The notes below the pieces were generated by a model that was not told the DNA's origin, ran no database searches, and worked only from the letters and a program-made list of their open reading frames with translations. Shown here one piece after another: positions 1 through 8,287 of a stretch of DNA of 64,000 nt. The DNA comes from Bizionia myxarmorum (GTDB lineage: Bacteria; Bacteroidota; Bacteroidia; Flavobacteriales; Flavobacteriaceae), in assembly GCF_008086205.1 (NCBI RefSeq), contig NZ_VSKK01000003.1, forward strand, positions 248,001 through 312,000, read 5' to 3'. Numbering within the stretch: position 1 is the first letter of the stretch; every line of letters begins with the position of its first letter. The position numbers and the translations under genes were made by a program.

Positions 1-212
1 ATACCGCCAAATGCACTGTTTGTCCAATAGGTTTCTTCGCCTGTATCCTCTTTATAATCTTTTTGCTGCTTGGACATACCAATATAATGCTTGATGTCAC
101 TTTGGTAAATTTCTTTACCTTTTAAAACAGGACTGAAATACGCTAGGGAAATACAAATAAACCCTACTAATACAAGAATGTGAGGTAGGATTTTTTTTAC
201 TGAAAATTGCAT
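1..212 (-). CDS. YfhO-like membrane protein, N-terminal fragment
   Basis: Only the first 70 codons lie inside the window; the gene runs off the left edge. The protein opens with a short basic stretch, one clear membrane segment at about residues 9-29, and then a soluble part with the pattern Y-W-T-N-S-A-F-G-G. That start is what I know from the large flavobacterial YfhO family, multi-pass membrane proteins distantly related to glycosyltransferase-C enzymes. The ATG at 212 is the only plausible start. DUF4834 lies 29 bases upstream on the same strand, so the two are probably co-transcribed. The exact substrate of this family in Bacteroidota is not known to me. Confidence 0.75.
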   Translation of the reverse strand, partial: MQFSVKKILPHILVLVGFICISLAYFSPVLKGKEIYQSDIKHYIGMSKQQKDYKEDTGEETYWTNSAFGG

Positions 213-241
213 GAAATTGGATTAATCAATGAAGGCGAAAA

Positions 242-535
242 TTAATCAATTTCTTCGTAATCTACATATTCACCAACGTTTTTATTTGAAGTATTTGATT
301 GCGGTACTTTATCTATCACCGTTTCTCCTTCATTTTTTGTAGATTGTTGCTGTTGCGGCTGTCTTTGGTTGAATTGTTGCCCAAATTGGGCACCAAATTT
401 AGCCTCGGCTTTTTTCGCAACATAACGCATTAAAGCAGGTGCAAATAATCGGGAAAGTATCTTTATACCATACCAAACCAATAATATGATTAAAATTGTC
501 CTAAAGACGCCATAAAAAGATGCGTGTTGAAGCAT
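242..535 (-). CDS. DUF4834 family small membrane protein
   Basis: A 97-residue protein with one membrane segment at about residues 10-27, then a basic cytoplasmic part (around AKKAEAKFG) and a glutamine-rich, low-complexity tail. The arrangement of one helix, a basic segment and a Q-rich linker matches DUF4834, a family common in Flavobacteriia. Function is unknown. It sits just upstream of the YfhO-like gene with a 29-base gap, which suggests one transcript. The family call rests on recalled similarity; the single membrane helix is seen directly. Confidence 0.7.
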   Translation of the reverse strand: MLQHASFYGVFRTILIILLVWYGIKILSRLFAPALMRYVAKKAEAKFGAQFGQQFNQRQPQQQQSTKNEGETVIDKVPQSNTSNKNVGEYVDYEEID

Positions 536-613
536 ATCACTAAATTTTTACAAAAATACAATTCTTATCTATTTAAATTACCCCTTAATTACTTAAAAAA
601 AGTATAAAATATC

Positions 614-621
614 TATATTTG
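614..621 (+). promoter_or_regulatory. Candidate -7 box (TATATTTG) of the transporter gene
   Basis: TATATTTG fits the Bacteroidota -7 consensus TAnnTTTG exactly and ends 17 bases before the ATG at 639. The -33 TTG is not clear, so only the -7 half is supported. Confidence 0.4.
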
Positions 622-638
622 AAATCAAAGACAAACTT

Positions 639-1619
639 ATGAAATCTATCCAAACTTATTTATTTCTACTTGTTTCGTTTACAACACTTTATTCACACGC
701 CCAATATACGGAAGTTATAAATTCTAACCGACCAGGCGATTCAAGAAGTGCTTTTTCAGTAGGAACCAATGTCGTACAATTTGAAGTTGGACCTTATATT
801 TTGAATGAAAAACACAATCTTTTAAATAGAGAGGATAAAAGTTATGGTGCTGATTTTGCATTGCGATACGGTTTATTGTTTCCGCAATTGGAATTAAATG
901 TGGAAGGGACTTTCCAATCCACAGATCGCTCCTACACGGGGATTGTTGCCAATGATGCAACGTTTAGTAATTTTAAAACCTTAACAGTTGGTGCTAAATA
1001 TTTAGTATATGATCCCTACAAAAATGCTGAAGAAGATAAACCTAATATAAGAAGTTGGAAAGCCAACCGAACTTTTAAATGGAAACAATTAATTCCTGCT
1101 GTTGCTGTTTATGCCGGCGCTAATTTTGATACAAAAGACAATCCATTTACTGCCGCAAGTATTGAAGGTTTTAGTCCGAAAGCCATGATAGGAACTCAAA
1201 ATAACTTTGCTAGCGGCTGGGTATTTGTTACCAACTTTATTATGGATAGAATAGGAACAGACCAATCCGATTTCTCGTTTATTTTAACACTTACCAAAGC
1301 AGTTACCGATCAATGGGTTGTATTTGGTGAAAGTGAAAATATTAGCAGTGATTTTTACGCCGATAACTTAATTCGATTTGGTGGTGCCTATTTATGGAGT
1401 AAAAATTTCCAATTGGATACAGCACTTACTTTTAATACAAAAGATACACCATCAGTTTTCGGTGTAACTATTGGGGCTTCTTACCGTTTAGATTTTCATA
1501 AGGATAAACAAGGTAATGATGGTACATCGGCGGATGAAGAATTAAAACGTCGTGAAAATAAATCACGTGGAAAAGATGAAAACAAACGCGAAAAGCAAGA
1601 TACAGATTTTAATGGTTAG
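639..1619 (+). CDS. Outer-membrane transporter-like beta-barrel (MetA-pathway type)
   Basis: A 326-residue secreted protein. Residues 1-21 form a signal peptide ending in S-H-A before QYTE. The mature start contains the motif NRPGDSRSAFSVG, and the rest alternates short aromatic-ended strands as in a beta-barrel. This matches the flavobacterial group often labelled transporter or 'MetA-pathway of phenol degradation' outer-membrane proteins; the phenol label is inherited and says little about substrate. The last 40 residues are very charged (K, E, R, D) and lie after the barrel, probably a periplasmic tail. The GNAT gene follows after 23 bases, so they likely share a transcript. Confidence 0.65.
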   Translation: MKSIQTYLFLLVSFTTLYSHAQYTEVINSNRPGDSRSAFSVGTNVVQFEVGPYILNEKHNLLNREDKSYGADFALRYGLLFPQLELNVEGTFQSTDRSYTGIVANDATFSNFKTLTVGAKYLVYDPYKNAEEDKPNIRSWKANRTFKWKQLIPAVAVYAGANFDTKDNPFTAASIEGFSPKAMIGTQNNFASGWVFVTNFIMDRIGTDQSDFSFILTLTKAVTDQWVVFGESENISSDFYADNLIRFGGAYLWSKNFQLDTALTFNTKDTPSVFGVTIGASYRLDFHKDKQGNDGTSADEELKRRENKSRGKDENKREKQDTDFNG

Positions 1620-1642
1620 AATAATTAGACGCTGAAAAATAA

Positions 1643-2761
1643 ATGATACAATTACACGAAGTAAAAAACAAGAAGGAGCTTAAAAGTTTCGTGACATTTC
1701 CATTTTCGTTATACCAAGATTCAAAATATTGGGTACCGCCTATTATTTCGGATGAAGTGGCCACTTTAAGTGCCGATAAAAACCCAGCATTTCTTCATGC
1801 AGATGCACGATTTTTTCTGGCATACAAAAACAATGAAATCGTAGGCCGCGTGGCAGCCATTGTTAACTGGACCGAAATTAATGAGCAGAAAGTAAAAAAA
1901 ATGCGTTTCGGTTGGTTTGATACTATTGATGATATTGAAGTTTCAAAAGCACTTTTAAATCAAGTGGCTGAAATAGGAAAAGAACACAATCTTGAATATG
2001 TTGAAGGTCCTGTAGGTTTTTCCAATTTAGATAAAAATGGTGCTTTAACCGAAGGTTTTGACCACATTGGAACCATGGCAACTTGGTATAATCATTCCTA
2101 TTATATTGATCATTTTAACCAACTTGGTTTTGAAACCGAAAAAGAATATATAGAAAGTAAATTTTCCTTTATAAATTTACCTATAGAACGTTTTGTACGC
2201 GCTAACGATATCATTTTAAAGCGTTTTAAATTAACAGCAGGCAGTTTTACTAAAACAAAAGAAGTTGAGCCCCATTTGGACAGTATGTTTGACTTGTTCA
2301 ACAGATCTTATTCCAAATTATCATCGTTTGTACCAATTTCCGATGCGCAGCGTGATTATTTCAAAAAGAAATTTATCAATTTTATCAATCCTGAGTACAT
2401 AAAATTCGTTTTTGATGAACATGAGAAAATGGTGGCTTTTGCAATTGTTTTACCCTCTTTTTCAGAAGCGCTTCAAGAAACAAAAGGAAAACTATTTCCA
2501 TTTGGATTTCTAAAACTATTAAAAGCTAAAAAAACGAGTAAAACGGCCTTATTCTATTTAATTGGTATAGAACCGCATTATCAAAATAAAGGTTTAACAG
2601 CCGTTATTTTTAACGAATTTCATAAATCGTTTACAAAATACGGTGTCGAAACTTGCATTCGTTTGCCGGAATTAGCAGATAATTTAGCGTCCCATCAAAT
2701 ATGGAAAGATTTTGATACGCATATTATAAAACGCCGAAAGACCTTCAAAAAAGTATTGTAA
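1643..2761 (+). CDS. GNAT-superfamily acyltransferase (372 aa)
   Basis: A cytosolic protein of 372 residues. The N-terminal part carries an ARFFLAYKNNEIVGRVAAIVN-like core (about residues 56-77), the beta-strand region of a GNAT fold. The C-terminal part has a second GNAT-like segment around YLIGIEPHYQNKGL (about residues 300-315) with the Q-N-K-G acetyl-CoA loop. Two-lobed proteins of this length are common in Flavobacteriaceae, where they are annotated as GNAT transferases or, misleadingly, GTP cyclohydrolase. The acceptor substrate is unknown. It is followed at once by a strong bidirectional terminator. Confidence 0.65.
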   Translation: MIQLHEVKNKKELKSFVTFPFSLYQDSKYWVPPIISDEVATLSADKNPAFLHADARFFLAYKNNEIVGRVAAIVNWTEINEQKVKKMRFGWFDTIDDIEVSKALLNQVAEIGKEHNLEYVEGPVGFSNLDKNGALTEGFDHIGTMATWYNHSYYIDHFNQLGFETEKEYIESKFSFINLPIERFVRANDIILKRFKLTAGSFTKTKEVEPHLDSMFDLFNRSYSKLSSFVPISDAQRDYFKKKFINFINPEYIKFVFDEHEKMVAFAIVLPSFSEALQETKGKLFPFGFLKLLKAKKTSKTALFYLIGIEPHYQNKGLTAVIFNEFHKSFTKYGVETCIRLPELADNLASHQIWKDFDTHIIKRRKTFKKVL

Positions 2762-2765
2762 AAGA

Positions 2766-2798
2766 AAAAGCCGATTTTAATTTAAAATCGGCTTTTTT
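2766..2798. terminator. Bidirectional rho-independent terminator
   Basis: A perfect 13-bp stem (AAAAGCCGATTTT paired with AAAATCGGCTTTT) with a 5-base loop. T-runs follow on both strands. It separates the plus-strand GNAT gene from the convergent alpha-oxoamine synthase gene. Confidence 0.85.
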
Positions 2799-2819
2799 AT
2801 TAACTTATAATTCTAAATA

Positions 2820-4079
2820 TTATTTTTCCATAGCGGCAGTAACAGCAGCAGATAAACGCTTGTAAGTTCCATTTTCTAAACGGGTTCTAATAGCATCAAA
2901 AGCATCTAAAGTTACGCTAACATCTTCCAAAGTATGTGTTGCTGTAGGAATCATTCGCAGTAAAATTAATCCTTTAGGAATAACTGGGTACACAACTATA
3001 GAACAGAAAATTCCGTAGTTTTCACGCAAATCTTTTACTAAAGCCATTGCTTCTGGAATACTTCCTTTTAAATAAACAGGCGTTACACAACTTTGAGTGG
3101 TTCCAATATCAAAACCTCTATCTTTTAAACCAGTTTGTAAAGCATCCACAATTTTCCAAAGGTTTTGCTTTAATTCTGGCATCGTACGCAACATGTCTAA
3201 ACGTTTAAGCGCACCAACAACTAATTGCATTTGCAAAGATTTTGCAAACATTTGCGAGCGCAAGTTGTATTTTAAATAATCAATAATTTCTTTGTCTGCA
3301 GCAATAAAAGCACCCGTACTAGCCATTGATTTCGCAAAGGTTGCAAAATAGACATCAATACCATCTTGAACGCCTTGCTCCTCACCTGCTCCAGCTCCAG
3401 TAGCACCAAGTGTACCGAATCCGTGTGCATCATCAACAAAGAATCTGAAATTATATTTTTTCTTTAATTCAACAATTTCTTTTAAACGACCTTGTTCACC
3501 GCGCATTCCGAAAACACCTTCCGAAATTACTAAAATTCCACCGCCCGTTTGTTCGGCCATTTTAGTTGCACGTTCCAAGTTTTTCTCTAAACTTTCAACG
3601 TCATTATGTTTGTAGGTAAAACGTTTACCCATATGCAAGCGCACACCATCAATAATACAAGCGTGAGCATCCACATCATAAACAATAATATCATCTTTAG
3701 ACACTAAAGCGTCAATAGTTGATACCATACCTTGGTAACCAAAGTTTAATAAATAAGCCGCTTCTTTTTTAACAAAAGCTGCTAATTCATTTTGTAATGT
3801 TTCGTGAAGATCCGTATGTCCAGACATCATTCTAGCTCCCATTGGATAAGCAGAGCCGTAAGCTGCACCAGCTTCAGCATCAACTTTACGAACTTCAGGA
3901 TGGTTGGCTAATCCTAAATAATCGTTGATACTCCATGTAACTACTTCTTTTCCTTGAAATTTCATACGATTAGAAATTTCACCTTCTAATTTTGGGAATA
4001 CGAAATAACCTTCAGCGTGGGCCGCCCATTTTCCTAGAGGCCCCTTGTCTCTATAAATTTTATCAAATAAATCTCTCAT
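2820..4079 (-). CDS. Alpha-oxoamine synthase, probable cysteate (or serine) C-acyltransferase for sulfonolipid/sphingolipid
   Basis: A 419-residue PLP enzyme of the alpha-oxoamine synthase family (KBL, BioF, serine palmitoyltransferase). These enzymes condense an acyl thioester with an amino acid and release CO2. Seen in the sequence: the D-D-A-H-G-F-G motif at about 216-222, which holds the PLP-binding Asp and His, and the Schiff-base lysine K250 in T-F-A-K-S-M-A-S. There is no signal peptide. The next gene upstream is a cysteine-synthase-like PLP enzyme. In capnine-producing Bacteroidota a cysteate synthase and a cysteate fatty acyltransferase of just these two families act in sequence. I infer that this enzyme makes 3-keto-capnine; serine palmitoyltransferase or KBL activity remains possible. 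Confidence 0.75.
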   Translation of the reverse strand: MRDLFDKIYRDKGPLGKWAAHAEGYFVFPKLEGEISNRMKFQGKEVVTWSINDYLGLANHPEVRKVDAEAGAAYGSAYPMGARMMSGHTDLHETLQNELAAFVKKEAAYLLNFGYQGMVSTIDALVSKDDIIVYDVDAHACIIDGVRLHMGKRFTYKHNDVESLEKNLERATKMAEQTGGGILVISEGVFGMRGEQGRLKEIVELKKKYNFRFFVDDAHGFGTLGATGAGAGEEQGVQDGIDVYFATFAKSMASTGAFIAADKEIIDYLKYNLRSQMFAKSLQMQLVVGALKRLDMLRTMPELKQNLWKIVDALQTGLKDRGFDIGTTQSCVTPVYLKGSIPEAMALVKDLRENYGIFCSIVVYPVIPKGLILLRMIPTATHTLEDVSVTLDAFDAIRTRLENGTYKRLSAAVTAAMEK

Positions 4080-4105
4080 AAAGCTATTAATCTAGTTAGA
4101 TGTTG

Positions 4106-4132
4106 CAAAATTAGATATTTAAAATTTCACAA
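4106..4132 (-). promoter_or_regulatory. Candidate promoter of the alpha-oxoamine synthase gene
   Basis: On the minus strand, TTG (4130-4132) is followed after 16 bases by TAATTTTG (4106-4113), a full TAnnTTTG match. It lies in the 145-base gap before the synthase gene, so that gene can be transcribed apart from its upstream partner. The menB promoter has the same TTG-N16-TAATTTTG layout. Confidence 0.5.
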
Positions 4133-4224
4133 CATAATAATTTTCCGTTCTATTATTAACAGAACATGATAGTTAACTACAAAAATTAAAGTTAACTATC
4201 ATGCGCTGCAATATGTTGACATTC

Positions 4225-5262
4225 TTATATAAATTCGATGTCTTCTTTTTCTTCTATTTTGTCTGTGTCTAAAAAACCTTGCTCATCCATCCATTTATCA
4301 CTATATATTTTACTCATATATCGAGATCCGTGATCCGGAAATATAACAACTATAACATCATCTTCTCCAAATGTGTTTTCGTCATTAAATTGCTTGATAG
4401 CTTGCATTGCTGCTCCAGATGTGTAACCAACAAATAAACCTTCAGTTTTTGCTATTTCACGCGCCATTAAAGCACTTTCTTCATCGGTAACTTTAATGAA
4501 TTCATCAATAATATCAAATTCGGTTGCAGTAGGAATCAAGTTTTTACCTAAACCTTCAATACGGTAGGGATAAATTTCCTTTTCATCAAACTCGCGCGTT
4601 TCATGGTATTTTTTTAATACTGAACCAAAGGCATCAACTCCTAATATTTTGATGTCTGGATTTTGTTCTTTTAAATATTTAGCCGTTCCCGAGATAGTAC
4701 CTCCTGTTCCACTACATGCTACTAAATGTGTTATTTTACCTTCAGTTTGTTTCCATATTTCTGGACCCGTAGAATAGTAATGTGCATCTACATTTAATTG
4801 GTTAAAGTATTGGTTAATATAAACCGATCCTTCTGTTTCTTCATGCAAACGTTTTGCTACTTCGTAATAAGATCTTGGATCGTCTGCGGCAACGTTTGCT
4901 GGACAAACATATACTTTAGCACCCATGGTTTTTAGCATGTCAATTTTATCAGGCGATGATTTTGAGCTCACTGCCAAAATACATTTATAGCCTTTTACAA
5001 TGCTAACCATAGCCAAACTAAAACCGGTATTACCAGAAGTTGTTTCTATGATTGTATCGCCAGGTTTTAAAATACCCTGCTTTTCAGCTTGCTCAATAAT
5101 ATATAATGCAATTCTATCTTTTGAGGAATGTCCCGGATTAAAGGCTTCTACTTTTGCAAAGTAATTACCAATAAAAGGTGCTGTAATAGTATTCAGTTTA
5201 ATTAAGGGCGTGTTTCCTACAAGGTCTAACACACTGTTGTAAACTTGATTTTTTTGTCCCAT
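4225..5262 (-). CDS. PLP-dependent cysteine synthase-family enzyme, candidate cysteate synthase
   Basis: A 345-residue fold-type II PLP enzyme. The PLP lysine is K48 in H-S-S-K-D-R, the substrate-side loop is S-G-N-T-G (76-80), and the phosphate loop is G-T-G-G-T (185-189). It resembles O-acetylserine sulfhydrylase and cystathionine beta-synthase but has a C-terminal extension rich in D, E and K ending in DIEFI. It lies directly upstream of the alpha-oxoamine synthase gene on the same strand. Capnine pathways use a CysK-like enzyme to make cysteate from an activated serine and sulfite, so I infer cysteate synthase. A plain cysteine synthase is the alternative, and sequence alone does not separate them. 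Confidence 0.7.
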   Translation of the reverse strand: MGQKNQVYNSVLDLVGNTPLIKLNTITAPFIGNYFAKVEAFNPGHSSKDRIALYIIEQAEKQGILKPGDTIIETTSGNTGFSLAMVSIVKGYKCILAVSSKSSPDKIDMLKTMGAKVYVCPANVAADDPRSYYEVAKRLHEETEGSVYINQYFNQLNVDAHYYSTGPEIWKQTEGKITHLVACSGTGGTISGTAKYLKEQNPDIKILGVDAFGSVLKKYHETREFDEKEIYPYRIEGLGKNLIPTATEFDIIDEFIKVTDEESALMAREIAKTEGLFVGYTSGAAMQAIKQFNDENTFGEDDVIVVIFPDHGSRYMSKIYSDKWMDEQGFLDTDKIEEKEDIEFI

Positions 5263-5315
5263 ATTTACTTTTTGAGTAACTCCATTTTTTAGGTGAAATG
5301 GTGCTTAAAACCTCG

Positions 5316-5323
5316 CAAAAATA
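5316..5323 (-). promoter_or_regulatory. Candidate -7 box (TATTTTTG) upstream of the cysteine synthase-like gene
   Basis: A minus-strand TATTTTTG, fitting TAnnTTTG, about 54 bases upstream of the ATG at 5262. The -33 half is not recognisable. Confidence 0.35.
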
Positions 5324-5338
5324 CAATTTTTTTTTGGA

Positions 5339-7384
5339 CTATTGGGTGATTCCCTCTAAATCCAGTAAAAACGCATATTCTAAAGCCACTTCTTTAATAC
5401 TTTCAAATCGGCCAGATGCACCGCCATGACCTGTATCCATGTCTACTTTCAATAATAATTTATTAGTATCCGTTTTTAAATCACGCAGTTTAGCAACCCA
5501 TTTTGCGGGTTCCCAATATTGTACTTGCGAATCATGAATTCCTGTAGTCACTAACATATTTGGATATGCTTGGGCTTTTACATTATCATATGGTGAATAA
5601 GATTTGATGTATTGATAATAGGTTTCATCATTCGGATTTCCCCATTCATCATACTCTCCAGTTGTTAAAGGAATAGAATCATCCAGCATCGTGGTTACAA
5701 CATCTACAAAAGGCACAGCTGCAACAACGCCATTATAGAGTTCTGGATTTAAATTAATGATAGCGCCCATTAACAAACCGCCGGCAGATCCGCCATTAGC
5801 ATATAAATGCTTGCTGGATGTGTATTTCTCGTCTATTAAATGTTTCGAACAATCTATATAATCAAAAAAGGTATTGTTTTTTTTAAGCAACTTCCCATTT
5901 TCATACCAATCCCGTCCTAAATATTCGCCACCACGAATGTGGGCAATGGCAAACACAAATCCACGATCCAATAAACTTAAACGGATAGTTGAAAAATAAG
6001 GATCAATTGTCATTCCATAAGAACCATAAGCATGTAGTAAAAGAGGATTATTTCCATCTTTTTTAAGTCCTTTTTTATATACCAGAGACATCGGAATTTT
6101 TTCTCCATCTCTAGCTTTGGCCCAAATACGCTCGGCTTCGTAATCGTCTTTATTAAAATCGCCTAAAACCTCTTGTTCTTTTAAAACAACACTCGTTTTA
6201 GTTTTAAAATGGTAAGCAATTACTGAGCTAGGCGTTTTCATCCCATTATAACCATAGCGTAAAACATCGGAATTAAATTCCGGGTTGTTTCCCAAATACG
6301 CCGTGTAAGTTTCGCTTTCAAAAGGCAAATAATAATCCTCTTCGCCGTTCCAACTAATAATTCGTAATTTATTTAGGCCTTGTTCGCGTTCGTTTAACAC
6401 ATAATAATCATGGAATATTTCAATATCTTCTAATAAAATATGCGCTCTGTGAGGAATAACGTCTTTCCAATGAGATTTTTCGGTTGCCGTTTCTGATGTT
6501 TTTTGAAGTTTGAAATTTATAGCGCCATCATTATTAGTTATGATATAAAAGTTGTCATTATAATGTGCAATGGCATATTCCAAGCCGCGTTCCCGCTCAT
6601 GAAATATTTTAAATTCCCCATCTGTATGATCTGCCGATAAAATTCGATATTCGGAAGTTAAAGTACTTGATGAACCAATAACTATATATTTTCTGGATTT
6701 CGTTTTATAAACAAAGGCGTTAAAGGTTTCATCGGTTTCGTGATACACTTCAATGTCTTTGGATGAATTCTCGTTTATATTATGCTTTAAAATTTTGTAA
6801 GCACGCAAGGTAACGGGTTCTTTAATAGAATAAAATACCGTTTCATTATCATTGGCCCACGTGCAACCTCCAGTCGTGTTTTTAATTTTATTAGAATGAA
6901 GTTTACCTGTTTTAAGATTTTTAATCTGAATGGTATATTGACGTCTACTTACCGTGTCCACAGAAAAAGCCGCCATTGTATTATCTGGACTAATTGAAAT
7001 CCCCCCTAATTTGAAGTATTTATGCTTTTCTGCCATAACATTACAGTCAAACATAACATCTTCTTCAGCATCAAGAGATCCCTTTTTACGCGTGTATATT
7101 GGATAATCTTTGCCGGTTTCATAACGAGTAATGTACCAATAGTCATTATAAAAATACGGCACAGACTCATCATCTTCTTTAATACGCGCTTTCATTTCTT
7201 CAAATAGGGATTCCTGAAATGCTTCCGTAGGTTTCATTACCGCTTCTGTAAACGCGTTTTCAGCATTTAAATAATCTATTACTTCAGGGTTTTCACGGTC
7301 GTTAAGCCAGAAATAATCATCAATACGCTCATCACCATGAGTAATAAGGGATTTTGGTATTTTTTTTGCTACGGGAGGTGTCAT
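5339..7384 (-). CDS. ptrB: Oligopeptidase B (S9A prolyl-oligopeptidase family)
   Basis: A cytosolic serine peptidase of about 681 residues that cleaves small peptides after basic residues. An N-terminal seven-bladed propeller precedes an alpha/beta-hydrolase domain. The nucleophile serine sits in G-G-S-A-G-G at about residue 533; the Asp is in T-G-I-H-D-S-Q-V and the His in D-T-G-H-G-G near the C-terminus. The motif H-I-R-G-G-E-Y-L-G-R-D-W-Y, typical of oligopeptidase B, lies about 45 residues before the serine. I chose the ATG at 7384 over the in-frame ATG at 7408 because family members begin with a short PPVAKKIPK-like segment. It is divergent from ybaB. Confidence 0.9.
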   Translation of the reverse strand: MTPPVAKKIPKSLITHGDERIDDYFWLNDRENPEVIDYLNAENAFTEAVMKPTEAFQESLFEEMKARIKEDDESVPYFYNDYWYITRYETGKDYPIYTRKKGSLDAEEDVMFDCNVMAEKHKYFKLGGISISPDNTMAAFSVDTVSRRQYTIQIKNLKTGKLHSNKIKNTTGGCTWANDNETVFYSIKEPVTLRAYKILKHNINENSSKDIEVYHETDETFNAFVYKTKSRKYIVIGSSSTLTSEYRILSADHTDGEFKIFHERERGLEYAIAHYNDNFYIITNNDGAINFKLQKTSETATEKSHWKDVIPHRAHILLEDIEIFHDYYVLNEREQGLNKLRIISWNGEEDYYLPFESETYTAYLGNNPEFNSDVLRYGYNGMKTPSSVIAYHFKTKTSVVLKEQEVLGDFNKDDYEAERIWAKARDGEKIPMSLVYKKGLKKDGNNPLLLHAYGSYGMTIDPYFSTIRLSLLDRGFVFAIAHIRGGEYLGRDWYENGKLLKKNNTFFDYIDCSKHLIDEKYTSSKHLYANGGSAGGLLMGAIINLNPELYNGVVAAVPFVDVVTTMLDDSIPLTTGEYDEWGNPNDETYYQYIKSYSPYDNVKAQAYPNMLVTTGIHDSQVQYWEPAKWVAKLRDLKTDTNKLLLKVDMDTGHGGASGRFESIKEVALEYAFLLDLEGITQ

Positions 7385-7420
7385 TATATTTTTCAAAAAA
7401 AAGTGCATTTATTCAGAGTG

Positions 7421-7428
7421 CAAAAATA
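7421..7428 (-). promoter_or_regulatory. Candidate -7 box of ptrB
   Basis: TATTTTTG on the minus strand, 36 bases before the chosen ptrB start. It forms a divergent promoter pair with the ybaB box at 7440. Confidence 0.4.
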
Positions 7429-7439
7429 GAAAATTTAAA

Positions 7440-7447
7440 TAGCTTTG
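7440..7447 (+). promoter_or_regulatory. Candidate -7 box of ybaB
   Basis: TAGCTTTG, an exact TAnnTTTG match, 24 bases upstream of the ybaB ATG at 7472. Confidence 0.45.
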
Positions 7448-7471
7448 TAATTAATATAAATTGATAATATT

Positions 7472-7792
7472 ATGTTTGGTGATTTAATGGGAATGATGGG
7501 TAAAATTAAAGAAACCCAAAAAAAAGTTGAAGAAACTAAAGTGCGCTTAAATTCCGTGCTTATTGATGAAACAAGTGCTGATAATAAGTTAAAAATTACT
7601 ATAACAGCAAATAGAACCATCAAAGATATTAATATTGACGAATCGCTTTTAGATGATAAAGAAGCGCTTGAAGATTATTTAGTACTTACCTTGAATAAAG
7701 CCATTGAACGCGCATCACAAATTCATGAAACGGAAATTAGCGCAGTTGCTAAAGATGGCATGCCAAATATTCCAGGGATGGATATGTTTTAA
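7472..7792 (+). CDS. YbaB/EbfC family nucleoid-associated protein
   Basis: A 106-residue protein matching the YbaB/EbfC family, small DNA-binding proteins that form tweezer-shaped dimers and coat the nucleoid. Visible features are an N-terminal glycine/methionine-rich start ([14 protein letters not shown]), a helical charged segment, the central [13 protein letters not shown] strand region and a C-terminal P-N-I-P-G-M-D-M-F tail. In many bacteria the gene sits beside dnaX or recR; here it stands alone, divergent from ptrB. It is followed directly by a heptamer tandem repeat. Confidence 0.88.
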   Translation: MFGDLMGMMGKIKETQKKVEETKVRLNSVLIDETSADNKLKITITANRTIKDINIDESLLDDKEALEDYLVLTLNKAIERASQIHETEISAVAKDGMPNIPGMDMF

Positions 7793-7798
7793 TAGAGG

Positions 7799-7840
7799 TT
7801 AGGTGTTAGGTGTTAGGTGTTAGGTGTTAGGTGTTAGGTG
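7799..7840 (+). repeat. Six perfect tandem copies of TTAGGTG
   Basis: A 42-base array of six exact TTAGGTG heptamers starting 6 bases after the ybaB stop and ending 59 bases before the next small gene. A seven-base unit changes frame and spacing when it slips, but no reading frame runs through it. It could alter the spacing of a promoter or the 3' end of the ybaB transcript. I see no hairpin in it. Confidence 0.9.
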
Positions 7841-7899
7841 AAAAATAATAGAATCTAAAATTTATAGTTCATAATGTATAACCCATTAATAACTATAAA

Positions 7900-8214
7900 A
7901 TGTCAAGAAGATATTTCAAGCCCAAAAATTCTAAAAAGAATTTAATAAAACAATTTATTTCATTTTTTTTAATCCTAGTTTTAATAAGTTACTTCATAAT
8001 AAATTATTTTGGAAACAACTATTTGCTAGAATTCGTGGGAGAAAACTTATACGTTCAAACTGTTTTAATATCTTTAATTTTAAAGGATTTATTTAGCAGC
8101 TTCCAAAATCAATCAAAAATAGAGCATATAAAAATCAAAATATTAGAAGAGTTAAAAGTAAATATGCAAAATGAAAAAGAGAATAAAAGAATAGAAAGAG
8201 AGTCGGGTTTTTAG
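7900..8214 (+). CDS. Small membrane protein of unknown function (104 aa)
   Basis: An uncharacterised 104-residue protein: a basic N-terminus (MSRRYFKPKNSKKN), one strong membrane segment at about residues 18-37, a second hydrophobic stretch near 51-66, and a highly charged C-terminal helix (KVNMQNEKENKRIERES). Codon use is AT-rich like its surroundings. No family is recognised. It follows the TTAGGTG array, so its expression could respond to repeat length. The open frame and good membrane topology support a real gene, but no homologue is recalled. Confidence 0.45.
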   Translation: MSRRYFKPKNSKKNLIKQFISFFLILVLISYFIINYFGNNYLLEFVGENLYVQTVLISLILKDLFSSFQNQSKIEHIKIKILEELKVNMQNEKENKRIERESGF

Positions 8215-8287
8215 ATTAATCTCAATTTTTTATTGTTTCAAAAATTCATCTTAAATCTATCTGACTTTATACTAATTATTAAAATTC

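Noticed and set aside
7799-7840. TTAGGTG array as a CRISPR or telomere-like structure
   Set aside because: The units are 7 bases without spacers and show no direct-repeat/spacer pattern. The likeness to TTAGGG telomeres is superficial.
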